DNA of 64,000 bases from contig NZ_RQFW01000001.1 of the NCBI RefSeq assembly GCF_004770145.1, forward strand, positions 124,001-188,000, given 5' to 3'. This document shows positions 8,316 through 15,806 of this stretch, one piece after another. The notes under the pieces are model-generated. The model saw only the letters and a program-made list of their open reading frames with translations, had not been told where the DNA came from and ran no database searches. How positions within the stretch are numbered: the first letter of the stretch is position 1; each line of letters starts with the position of its first letter. The stretch comes from Leptospira bourretii. Its GTDB lineage: Bacteria; Spirochaetota; Leptospiria; Leptospirales; Leptospiraceae. The position numbers and the translations under genes were made by a program.

Positions 8316-9117
8316 ACGCCTAGGAACACTTGCTGATATCTACCAGGCAGAAAATTTAGACGGGACCATCCGGACCATTCGGATGGACAGAATTGAACCC
8401 TCAGAATACCAACCAAGACAGGAACGTAAAAAGGGGATTGAAGAACTTGCCCAAACCTTAAAGGTCGATGGACTTTTGCAACCGATCATCGTATCCAGAG
8501 GTGAGAGGGAAGGTAACTACAAAATCATTGCAGGAGAGCGCAGGTACCACGCTGCCAAATCCTTGGGTTGGTCCGAAATCGAATGCAAAATCTTAAACCG
8601 CCCAGACAAAGAAATTTATAAACTGGCCGTCATTGAAAACCTACAAAGGGAAAACCTATCCCCTTACGAAGAAGTAGATGCCCTACTGTTCCTAAAAAAT
8701 TCACACAATTACACGGACCAAGAATTAGGGGATCTTTTTGGGAAAAGTCGAAGTTATATGACGGAAGTGCTCTCGATCACATCCATGTCAAAAGAAGATC
8801 TAGAGAAATGCAAAAAGAACGAAATCTACAATAAGAACCTTTTGGTCCAAGCTGCCCAAGCCGCTAAAAAAGGAAGCCTGGATGAATTTTTAACTCTCTT
8901 TCACAAGGGAGCTTTAAAAACAGTCCGAGATGCAAAAGACTTCAACAAACAGGCCAAAACAAATGAATCCTCCCCAAAAACTTCCCTATTGTCTGGATAC
9001 AAAATTCGCAGATCTGGCAATGGGATCCAAATTCTGTCGGATGACGAAATCCTACTAGGAGACATCTACAAATTCATCCGGAAAGAATTGGTCAAAAAAT
9101 ACGGCGACTCGGCATAA
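8299..9117 (+). CDS. parB: ParB-family centromere-binding protein
   Basis: 272 residues with the ParB/Spo0J order. The N-terminal CTP-binding domain carries the GERRYHA motif (near residue 76) and the ENLQRENL box (about 114-121). A central helix-turn-helix (YTDQELGDLFGKSRSYMTEVL, about 135-156) and a C-terminal dimerisation segment follow. It binds parS sites and loads as a CTP-dependent clamp that ParA moves. Its start lies inside parA (17-base overlap), so the two are translationally coupled. The nearby GTCGGA/TCCGAC repeats are candidate targets, which is unproven. Confidence 0.93.
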   Translation: MSSKSKRLGTLADIYQAENLDGTIRTIRMDRIEPSEYQPRQERKKGIEELAQTLKVDGLLQPIIVSRGEREGNYKIIAGERRYHAAKSLGWSEIECKILNRPDKEIYKLAVIENLQRENLSPYEEVDALLFLKNSHNYTDQELGDLFGKSRSYMTEVLSITSMSKEDLEKCKKNEIYNKNLLVQAAQAAKKGSLDEFLTLFHKGALKTVRDAKDFNKQAKTNESSPKTSLLSGYKIRRSGNGIQILSDDEILLGDIYKFIRKELVKKYGDSA

Positions 9118-9123
9118 CCCAAA

Positions 9124-9149
9124 CAAGTACTTAGCAGTCAAGTACTTAG
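9124..9149 (+). repeat. Two tandem copies of CAAGTACTTAG
   Basis: Identical 11-base units at 9124-9134 and 9139-9149, with a 15-base period. Each contains the palindrome AAGTACTT. They begin 7 bases after the parB stop and may be initiator- or ParB-binding repeats. Confidence 0.55.
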
Positions 9150-9191
9150 GAAAAAAATTTCAGACCGGGGGAGGAAAAAAGCTGTACGAAC

Positions 9192-9221
9192 TTGACATCT
9201 GCCGGAATCCGACAATAATGT
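9192..9221 (+). promoter_or_regulatory. Probable rep promoter with overlapping operators
   Basis: TTGACA (9192-9197), an 18-base spacer and TAATGT (9216-9221) make a plausible sigma-70-type promoter reading toward rep. The spacer holds an imperfect GTCGGA/TCCGAC-type repeat (9200-9214). A TGACATAAT element (9221-9229) overlaps the end of the -10 box. Both repeats recur near other control points in this module. Confidence 0.5.
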
Positions 9222-9301
9222 GACATAATAAAAGTGATTTGAGTTTGAGCAAACGTTTCTTCTTGAACCAAGAGACGTGGGGGATCTAGTATCCCAACCC
9301 G

Positions 9302-9364
9302 AAAAATAAAAAAATTCCCCTGGTGTTCCAGGGGGTCGGGGTTTCCCGAAGGAATGTTGTTGGA
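9302..9364 (-). ncRNA. Candidate antisense RNA to the rep leader (~60 nt)
   Basis: On the minus strand, 9328-9334 pairs with 9317-9323 (CCCCTGG-AACA-CCAGGGG), and a U-rich tail follows at once (9316-9302, AATTTTTTTATTTTT): a textbook intrinsic terminator. Before it lies a small stem with a UUCG tetraloop (TTCC-TTCG-GGAA, 9354-9343). No protein gene reads toward this terminator. A promoter-like pair 20-35 bases upstream would start an RNA of about 60 nt, complementary to the leader of the rep message. Plasmid initiators are often held in check this way. Transcription itself is unproven. Confidence 0.5.
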
Positions 9365-9367
9365 TGA

Positions 9368-9387
9368 GACATAATTAACATTATGTC
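9368..9387. promoter_or_regulatory. GACATAAT/ATTATGTC palindrome
   Basis: Eight-base perfect arms (9368-9375 and 9380-9387) around TAAC. The half-site recurs as TGACATAAT at 9221 and as GACATAAT at 33859, in front of the second parA. It is a candidate repressor site controlling rep and the antisense RNA. Confidence 0.5.
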
Positions 9388-9399
9388 AGATAATGTCAA
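9371..9399 (-). promoter_or_regulatory. Promoter-like pair for the antisense RNA
   Basis: On the minus strand TTGACA (9399-9394) is separated by 17 bases from AATTAT (9376-9371; four of six consensus matches), with a start expected near 9364. The palindrome at 9368-9387 covers its -10 box and part of the spacer. Confidence 0.4.
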
Positions 9400-9459
9400 C
9401 TCCTTCGTAAAATTTGCTTAAATTTAGTTTAATTTTTGCAGAAAAGCGGAGGAGCTTTT

Positions 9460-10380
9460 GTGAGCGACCAGCGGCATCCCTATATCCGACTGATGACCGA
9501 CATCATAGATTCTGGTGTTTGGGCAGGCCTATCCCATGCCGCCAAAACCCTTTACCCGGTTCTATTGAAATTCAGTGACTATAACTTTAAACCCGTTTGG
9601 CCCAATACCGAAACTTTGATGAGGCTCACGGGTTTCAAAACCAAAAAATCCATTGTCTCCGCCAAAAAGGAGCTCACTCAGGCAGGCCTACTCTACCAAG
9701 TCCCGGGAAGCGGAAGAACCTCGACCCGATACCATTTTTCCTTCCACTATGAGGGTTCCAAAATTACCCCCCTGGGGGATACGAACATCACCCCCAGGGA
9801 TTTCGAAACGGGATCCTCTGAGGGGGCAAAACCGTCGCTTAAGGGGGGTGCAGATGGGACCCCTAACCATATTAATATAACTATATCTAATACAAACAAT
9901 GCTCCGGCAGTGCCGGCTCTTTCGGAGATGGCGAAGGAAAAGGGAGAAAAAATTGGGTTCGAGAATTTGGTCACTTTATTCGGCCCGGACATTGCTTTAG
10001 AAGCATATAAGAAAGCTGTTTCTTTGCATATGGAATCCGATAGCTCCTATCTCCAATCCCTCTGTCGCGAACTGGTTTCCTTGCAACGACAAGAAGTGAT
10101 TAAAACTGGGCAGAAATCTTCAAATGAAGATATTCTTTCCCATCCTGCTTCTTGGGCAGGGTTTCTTACTTGGGCGAGCAAAGAGCTGACCCAATCTTCT
10201 TGGAACCAATTGGAGCGGATGCAAGTGCAAATCGATGGAAATGTCATTGTGGTTGGCTCACCCCTCCAAGGACATTTACGCCAAATTGTTCAAATGTATT
10301 TTACGGAGCGAGTGAAACCAAGCGTCCTTGTTGTGTTTTCCGAAAAAGAAGAAGGATCTCGCCTCAGTGAAATTCGATAG
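9460..10380 (+). CDS. rep: Replication initiator protein
   Basis: 306 residues from GTG 9460. I chose this start because an excellent AGCGGAGGAG ribosome site ends 8 bases before it; the upstream TTG at 9436 has none. The N-terminal ~110 residues form a winged-helix DNA-binding domain (LMRLTGFKTKKSIVSAKKEL is the recognition region). A Ser/Pro/Gly-rich linker follows. The C-terminal ~70 residues (from about residue 228) resemble the DnaA N-terminal (domain I) fold: a tryptophan-rich helix pair, then IDGNVIVVGSPL and a helix ending YFTERV. It probably binds the repeats upstream and recruits helicase. The DnaA-I resemblance is my reading by eye. Confidence 0.8.
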   Translation: MSDQRHPYIRLMTDIIDSGVWAGLSHAAKTLYPVLLKFSDYNFKPVWPNTETLMRLTGFKTKKSIVSAKKELTQAGLLYQVPGSGRTSTRYHFSFHYEGSKITPLGDTNITPRDFETGSSEGAKPSLKGGADGTPNHINITISNTNNAPAVPALSEMAKEKGEKIGFENLVTLFGPDIALEAYKKAVSLHMESDSSYLQSLCRELVSLQRQEVIKTGQKSSNEDILSHPASWAGFLTWASKELTQSSWNQLERMQVQIDGNVIVVGSPLQGHLRQIVQMYFTERVKPSVLVVFSEKEEGSRLSEIR

Positions 10381-10430
10381 ACTGGATAGAAAAACGGTAT
10401 TTTTTGGAAGGAATCAGCATCAATAAGCGC

Positions 10431-12941
10431 ATGAAAGATCATTTAATTCGCACAAGCCACCCCTACTCTTTGCCCATCAAATCAGTGTCCACCTCTGGAA
10501 CCTTTGAAATCAAAAACGAAGAATTTTTATCCTTTTTCGAAGAAAAGGAACAGTCTTCTCTTTCCTCCATCATCTTTAAGTTTGATGATGTTGTGTATTT
10601 TAATGGGATCGAACTTCTACCTGGCAAAGACGGGTTGGATTTTTTCCCCGATTCTTTCCGATTTGAGTTATCACATGATGGGAAGTATTGGGAGCCGATT
10701 TTACAAGAATCTTCTTTTCGAAAATCCTTTAAAACTTCTGCCAAATGGCTGTTTTCTCTCACTAGCGCTCGTTATGTGAAGTTTGTTTCCAAAATTTCAA
10801 GAAAGGCAAGTAACGGAAAAAATCGGATCAGTTTTGGGCAATTGAAAATCCTCATCACGGGAGTTCAGTCCATCCAGGCGAGTTCGGAATTGGATCGTTT
10901 GGCTGTAAAAGAAAATCTTTTTGATACAAGACCTGATTATGGATGGTCTTCTAAAAAGAAGGAAGAACCAGAAGAAGAGTATTTAATTTTGGATATGGGC
11001 TCAGTGAATCGTATTGAAGAAATGCGAATGCTCACAAAAAACGATCCAACCACAAATTTTCCAGAACGTTTTGTTACTTATTATAGTGAAGATGATATCA
11101 CTTGGCACCAGTTGCATGAAGAAAACTTCTTTTTGTCTGAACCTGGGACTTGGTATAAATGGAGATTTTCACCTGTTAACTTAAGGTATTTGAAACTAGT
11201 TTTTTTCCAAGAGAAACAGCAGAATAAAAAAGATTATGTGACGGAAGTCATTGAGCTTGAATTGTATTCTAGTCCAGATAAAAAAGATTACGGTGGGCCT
11301 GCAAGAGAACCTCTGCCTTATGCATCCGTCCTGCGATCGGGTATTATCCGTTTGGCGGTGGATGGAGAGGTAAAAGAAGGTGTTGTGGTCCAGGCAAACG
11401 ATAGACGTCTACGTGATGCCACTACCGAATACCGAGGAATCGTCGAATTGGCTTCTGATGGGGAAGAAAAACCTGGTGTCGCTGTCCAAGGAAATGATAA
11501 ACGCCTAAAAATTGCCACTGAACTCACTCATGGATTGGTAAGATTGTCTCGGAGTGGAGAAGCAAGGCCAGGACTTGTGGTCCAGTCAGATGATGAACGT
11601 TTGCGGAGTGCTTCCACGGATCATCCTGGGATCGTGGAGCTTGCGTTAGACGGAGAGACTCGGCCTGGAGTTGTTGTCCAAGGGAATGATTCCCGGTTGC
11701 GAGTGGCCACAAAAAAATCAGTTGGTTTGGTGCAACTGGCGGATGCGGGTGAAGTTGCCGTTGATAAAGTGGTTACTGGTGATGACCCTCGATTGAGAGA
11801 TGCAACAACAACTGCAAAAGGGATTGTGCAACTTGCATCTAACGGTGGGGAAGAGCCAAACACTGTTGTCCAAGGAAATGATAAACGTTTGAAACATGCT
11901 AGTACGGAACTTCATGGGATTGTGCAGCTTGCGCACTCCGGTGAAACTAAACCAGGTGCTGTTGTCCAAGGGAATGACAAACGTTTGGCGAAGGCAGGGT
12001 TCCAAGATGCAGGGATTGTCCTTCTTGCAAACCACGGTGAAGCAGTTCCTGGTAAGGTGGTGCTTTCAGATGATCCTCGTTTGTCTGACAAAAGAGATCC
12101 AAAACCGCATACACATCCTTATGCAGAAAAAGAACATGATTACAATTCCCATACCGGGTTATTAAAAATCACCGGGGAAGCAGCAGCTTCTTCTAAGGGT
12201 TTTGTCCCTCCACAAGCAAACGATGCGATCATTTTTGGAAAAAATACCAAGGTGGGAACAGGTGTTGTCGGTGTTTCTATCGGAACAGGTGTATCTGGGT
12301 TTGGTGATTCTGTTGGTGTATTTGGGATTTCCAAAGGGCAGACACCAAAACAGTCTGCAGGGATTTTAGGTGCCGGCACTACGGCACCAGGCGGACGATT
12401 TGTATCACAATCCGATTTTGCATTGATTGTTGACGGGAAAGGTATTCCCGAAATTGAACTTTCTGGTTCTGGAAAAGCAATTTATGCTAACGGAGAATCT
12501 TTGTTTGAAGGAAATCTTCGCATCACAAAAGAAGGTGGTGAGGAATGTATTGCTAGATACTTCCGTCTGGATGGCAAAGATGTGGTGACAGCAGGAGATC
12601 TATTGACTGCCACCGAAGAACCTGGTGTGCTTGGAAGGTCCAAACATCCCTACTCCACCAATGTCATTGGTGTTTCTGTGGCCAATGCCCATGTTGTTTT
12701 TGGAAAACAAGAAAAAGCAGTGGAATATGTACTTGTTGCTTTGCTTGGAATGACTAAGATCCATGTGGATGCGACACAAGTGCCAATTTATCCAGGGGAT
12801 CTTTTGGTATCAGGTTTATCTTCAGGTCATGCTGTTAAAGCAGACCCGGCAAAATTGAAACCGGGAATGCTTGTGGCAAAAGCCATTGAAGCCTGTAAAC
12901 GAGACAAAGGAAGTATCCTTTGTATGTTAACTTTCTCCTAA
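10431..12941 (+). CDS. Discoidin-like protein with eight tail-fibre-type 32-aa repeats
   Basis: 836 residues from ATG 10431; an in-frame TTG lies at 10404, and the nearest ribosome-site-like GGAAGGA (10406-10412) suits neither start well. Two F5/8-type C (discoidin) beta-sandwich regions fill the first ~300 residues (for example FRFELSHDGKYWEPI). Eight repeats of 32 residues lie at 11340-12107, pattern G(I/L)VxLAxxGExxPGxVVQGNDxRL. The C-terminal ~270 residues resemble phage tail or autoproteolytic chaperone-type ends (VSIGTGVSGFGDSVGVFG; GDLLVSGLSSGHAV). It has no signal peptide. It follows rep directly, and its end overlaps mqnD by 15 bases. A phage- or surface-adhesin origin is likely. Confidence 0.75.
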   Translation: MKDHLIRTSHPYSLPIKSVSTSGTFEIKNEEFLSFFEEKEQSSLSSIIFKFDDVVYFNGIELLPGKDGLDFFPDSFRFELSHDGKYWEPILQESSFRKSFKTSAKWLFSLTSARYVKFVSKISRKASNGKNRISFGQLKILITGVQSIQASSELDRLAVKENLFDTRPDYGWSSKKKEEPEEEYLILDMGSVNRIEEMRMLTKNDPTTNFPERFVTYYSEDDITWHQLHEENFFLSEPGTWYKWRFSPVNLRYLKLVFFQEKQQNKKDYVTEVIELELYSSPDKKDYGGPAREPLPYASVLRSGIIRLAVDGEVKEGVVVQANDRRLRDATTEYRGIVELASDGEEKPGVAVQGNDKRLKIATELTHGLVRLSRSGEARPGLVVQSDDERLRSASTDHPGIVELALDGETRPGVVVQGNDSRLRVATKKSVGLVQLADAGEVAVDKVVTGDDPRLRDATTTAKGIVQLASNGGEEPNTVVQGNDKRLKHASTELHGIVQLAHSGETKPGAVVQGNDKRLAKAGFQDAGIVLLANHGEAVPGKVVLSDDPRLSDKRDPKPHTHPYAEKEHDYNSHTGLLKITGEAAASSKGFVPPQANDAIIFGKNTKVGTGVVGVSIGTGVSGFGDSVGVFGISKGQTPKQSAGILGAGTTAPGGRFVSQSDFALIVDGKGIPEIELSGSGKAIYANGESLFEGNLRITKEGGEECIARYFRLDGKDVVTAGDLLTATEEPGVLGRSKHPYSTNVIGVSVANAHVVFGKQEKAVEYVLVALLGMTKIHVDATQVPIYPGDLLVSGLSSGHAVKADPAKLKPGMLVAKAIEACKRDKGSILCMLTFS

Positions 12942-13751
12942 AAACAAAGGTTGTGAGGTGGGTTTTTTAATAAAACCTGCCTCAATGGCTCTTTTGAGTA
13001 GATATTCTACTGCACCATGCCCTTCATTTCCTAAGTTTTTTGTAAAATCATTCACGTATAGATTGATATGTGATTTGATGACCGCATCATCCTTGTTTTG
13101 CGAGTTAGAGCGGATATAATCCATCATTTCTTTTGGTTCTAAGTAGGCTGCTTTTAAGCTTTCTCTCAGATTCGATTGGAATTGGAGGGCTACCTCACGT
13201 GGAATGTCTCTTCGGACTGCAATTGCACCTAAGGGAATTGGGTATCCGGTTGATTCTTCCCACCATTCCCCAAGATCGACGACTTTTTCCATTCCTCGTT
13301 CTTCGTAAGTAAATCGTTCTTCATGGATGATGACACCTAGACTTCCTTCTTCACTGAGTACCTTCGGAATAATTTCGTCATAACGAAGGGCAGTTGGTTT
13401 TTGTGTTCCGTTTGTATATAGGGATAATAAGAGATTCGCAGTGGTAAACATCCCTGGGATATATAGTTGTTTATAATTGGTTAGGTCTGTTTTGGAATTT
13501 TTTTTTCTAACAAGAATGGGACCACAGCCCCTACCTAAAGCTGATCCCGTTTCTAATAAAATGTATTTTTCGATAATATGGAAATAGGCTGCAAATGAAA
13601 GTTTTGTGACAGGAAATTTCCCTTGGAAAGCAAACTCGTTTAAGTTTTCCACATCATATAATTCTTCTTTTACTGGATAGTTTGTGTTTCGGATCAAATG
13701 GTAAAAAAGAAATGTATCGTTTGGACAAGGTGAATAGGCTAAAGAAATCAT
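12927..13751 (-). CDS. mqnD: 1,4-dihydroxy-6-naphthoate synthase (menaquinone, futalosine pathway)
   Basis: 274 residues, normal for MqnD. The N-terminal AYSPCPNDTF is the family signature; GRGCGPILVRKK and DEIIPKVLSEEGSLGVIIHE are other conserved blocks. The enzyme converts cyclic dehypoxanthine futalosine to 1,4-dihydroxy-6-naphthoate in the cytoplasm, on the route to menaquinone that does not use MenA-MenF. It overlaps the start of the upstream membrane-protein gene by 4 bases (ATGA), so the two are translationally coupled. No other mqn genes are in the window. Confidence 0.93.
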   Translation of the reverse strand: MISLAYSPCPNDTFLFYHLIRNTNYPVKEELYDVENLNEFAFQGKFPVTKLSFAAYFHIIEKYILLETGSALGRGCGPILVRKKNSKTDLTNYKQLYIPGMFTTANLLLSLYTNGTQKPTALRYDEIIPKVLSEEGSLGVIIHEERFTYEERGMEKVVDLGEWWEESTGYPIPLGAIAVRRDIPREVALQFQSNLRESLKAAYLEPKEMMDYIRSNSQNKDDAVIKSHINLYVNDFTKNLGNEGHGAVEYLLKRAIEAGFIKKPTSQPLFLGES

Positions 13752-14926
13752 AGGCTAAAAAAGAACTCCTTTGTTGGTGTGATCCAGAGGATCCTGATCA
13801 TTAAAAATACAAACAAACTGAAAGATATGCCTAGGAAAAAACGCAAAAAAAGATTTTTGAAGGTATTTTCTAGCAACAATGAAAAAGGTAAAATGAGTGT
13901 AAACATACGACTCAAGTTATCAAAAGATCTCCAATAACCTTGTTCCGCAATGAGGATGACAAACAAACTTCCAAATATAGATACAAGTACATTGATATTC
14001 TTCGAAAAATTGTTTTTTAGAGATTGGACAGAGACGACGGTAATGGAAATGAGTGAGATAAAAAACAGGATTTTTGGAAATTCTTTTGGTTTGAACTGAA
14101 AAGAGCCATTCTCTTGAAAACTTTTAAAAAATCCAAACAAAGGAAAGTCTGTCATATCTTTGAACCCTAGCGGGTTTGTTCCCAAATGGTTTGGTGGATG
14201 GATGAGTCCAAAAATCACCAAACAAAGAAATGCGAATCCTGGAATAGAATAGGCAAACATCTGTCCCCATTTTTTTTCTTCCAACGCTTTGAAAATGATA
14301 GGAATTAAAAATAATACTCCTAGTTCTCGAGTGATCACCATCATGAAAAAAAAGAATATAGCCAAAAAATCTTTTTTGTTTTTAAAAAAATAAAATGCAA
14401 TGATTCCGAAACTTACAAAAAGCGAATCGGCAACCAAAAGTAAATTTGCATTTAATGAAAAAGGAGAAAACAAATAAAAGATAACATACCATTTTTGGGA
14501 TTCTGGTAGTAAGGAATACAAACAAAAGACAGAAATTAAAAAAGTGGAGAATAGGATAGCGAGTGTCACCATCGGGTAATAAGAAAACCCGACTAGATTT
14601 GAAATGCTCCCTGCTAAAAGAGAAAGACCTAGACGATGAAAGCGGAAGTGGTAAGAGTCAACAATGAGATCCCAATCTGAGGAAACAAACAGATCTTTTG
14701 CGAGAAGGTAGAAGAATTGACCATCATACCCGCCTGATTTGTAGATTACAAAATTTGAATCGACCAGATTGGGGTTGATTTCGTAAAATCCTTCCCAAAT
14801 TCCGATCAATGCGGAGAGGGAGTGGTCATAGGGAGCTGTCTTAAAAAATATGAGCCCCCCTACTCCCAAAATGTAAAAAACCAAAAGAAAACAAAGTTGG
14901 TAGAGCTTCACACTTCCATTTTGCAA
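13748..14926 (-). CDS. Polytopic membrane protein, cell-surface glycopolymer type
   Basis: 392 residues with roughly ten membrane spans. After the first span comes a loop with GGYDGQFFYLLAKDLF and HFRFHRLGLSLL. These resemble the conserved loop of a family annotated as AZOBR_p60025-type surface-glycopolymer formation proteins, and more broadly GT-C-type membrane glycosyltransferases. That likeness is from memory and should be tested. Coupling to mqnD by a 4-base overlap is probably just compact gene packing. Confidence 0.7.
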   Translation of the reverse strand: MQNGSVKLYQLCFLLVFYILGVGGLIFFKTAPYDHSLSALIGIWEGFYEINPNLVDSNFVIYKSGGYDGQFFYLLAKDLFVSSDWDLIVDSYHFRFHRLGLSLLAGSISNLVGFSYYPMVTLAILFSTFLISVFCLYSLLPESQKWYVIFYLFSPFSLNANLLLVADSLFVSFGIIAFYFFKNKKDFLAIFFFFMMVITRELGVLFLIPIIFKALEEKKWGQMFAYSIPGFAFLCLVIFGLIHPPNHLGTNPLGFKDMTDFPLFGFFKSFQENGSFQFKPKEFPKILFFISLISITVVSVQSLKNNFSKNINVLVSIFGSLFVILIAEQGYWRSFDNLSRMFTLILPFSLLLENTFKNLFLRFFLGISFSLFVFLMIRILWITPTKEFFFSL

Positions 14927-15002
14927 ATTTTAACAGATTCGAAAAGGAATTTCTCTGGAATTTTATAAAGATTCTGACAGTTTGTATCCAAAGTTGGGGC
15001 AA

Positions 15003-15806
15003 ATGAAAGAAGTTCTCGTTACGATCCAAAGTGTGTATCAATATTTAGAAAAACTTGGCCCCAAAAAATCCTTCCAGATTTTGAAGAATCTTGGTTATGA
15101 GAAGTTACTTTCTTTAACGGGGAAAGTTCCTAAGGAGAGGTTGATCGTTCTCACACAAAAATTAAGTGAAGATACGGTTGTGGAATTGGTCAAACAAATT
15201 CCAGAGAAGGTCCTTGTGGAGATGATCCGCGAAAATGAGGATGAAGATTTGGTTTATTTCATTCACTCCTTGCCCATGGCCGATTTGGCTCTTGTTTCTC
15301 GGAGTATCCCTCCGCATGATGTGGGGTTACTTGCAAAAACATTAGGACGTGAAACCAGCGTGGAGATCCTTAAAACATTAGGAATTGAAAAATCAATAAC
15401 CTTACTCAAAGAAATTCCAATGAAAGATTTTCTTTGGCTTGTAGATGAAGTTCATGTCGGTCCTGTCATTCAGCTTGTGAACGAACTCTCAGTTGCGGAT
15501 TGTAAAAAATGGATCAAACAACGTGGATTGGAAGAATTGCCTGTACTGATTCAGTTTTTTGGTGTTTCCAATGCGATTCAGATTTTTAAAAAATTGGGTA
15601 TGAGTAAAGCATTGGAGATGATGCATTTATTAGGAACCAGAGAAATGTTGGAGTTATCCCTTCTTCTTTCAGGAATGCAGTTGGAAGAAAAAAATATGCC
15701 AGCAATTGCCATGTTGAAACCAAACGATTTTTCACCTAAAAACAAAACAAAATCGGCTCCAAAGAAAAAACAAATTCCCAAAAAGAAAAAAGTATCTAAA
15801 CGCTAA
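15003..15806 (+). CDS. Alpha-helical repeat protein with basic tail
   Basis: 267 residues from ATG 15003 (GGGG precedes it; the TTG at 14982 is less likely). It is built of leucine-rich helical pairs about 30 residues long, resembling the N-terminal superhelix of MgtE or the middle domain of FliG (for example DEDLVYFIHSLPMADLALVSRSIPP read in two parts). The last 30 residues are strongly basic (KKKQIPKKKKVSKR), suggesting nucleic-acid or membrane-surface contact. There is no membrane span. It is divergent from the membrane-protein gene and tail-to-tail with the kinase gene (11-base overlap). Function unknown. Confidence 0.75.
   Translation: MKEVLVTIQSVYQYLEKLGPKKSFQILKNLGYEKLLSLTGKVPKERLIVLTQKLSEDTVVELVKQIPEKVLVEMIRENEDEDLVYFIHSLPMADLALVSRSIPPHDVGLLAKTLGRETSVEILKTLGIEKSITLLKEIPMKDFLWLVDEVHVGPVIQLVNELSVADCKKWIKQRGLEELPVLIQFFGVSNAIQIFKKLGMSKALEMMHLLGTREMLELSLLLSGMQLEEKNMPAIAMLKPNDFSPKNKTKSAPKKKQIPKKKKVSKR

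Larger units (their letters stand above)
9118..9459. other. Candidate replication control/origin region between parB and rep
   Basis: This 342-base gap has no gene. In order it holds two direct repeats (9124-9149), a promoter-like pair (9192-9221), a small leader stem (GGGAT/ATCCC, 9281-9295), a minus-strand RNA with a strong terminator (9302-9364), a palindrome (9368-9387), and an AT-rich stretch (about 9408-9440) just before the rep ribosome site. Direct repeats beside an AT-rich stretch upstream of an initiator gene fit a replication origin. I saw no TTATCCACA DnaA box. Confidence 0.55.

Noticed and set aside
9124..9149. CRISPR array
   Set aside because: Only two 11-base units with a 4-base gap; no repeat-spacer structure and no cas genes anywhere in the window.
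9317..9334. Terminator on the plus strand between parB and rep
   Set aside because: On the plus strand the hairpin is preceded by A's and lacks a T-run; only the minus strand has the hairpin-then-U order.
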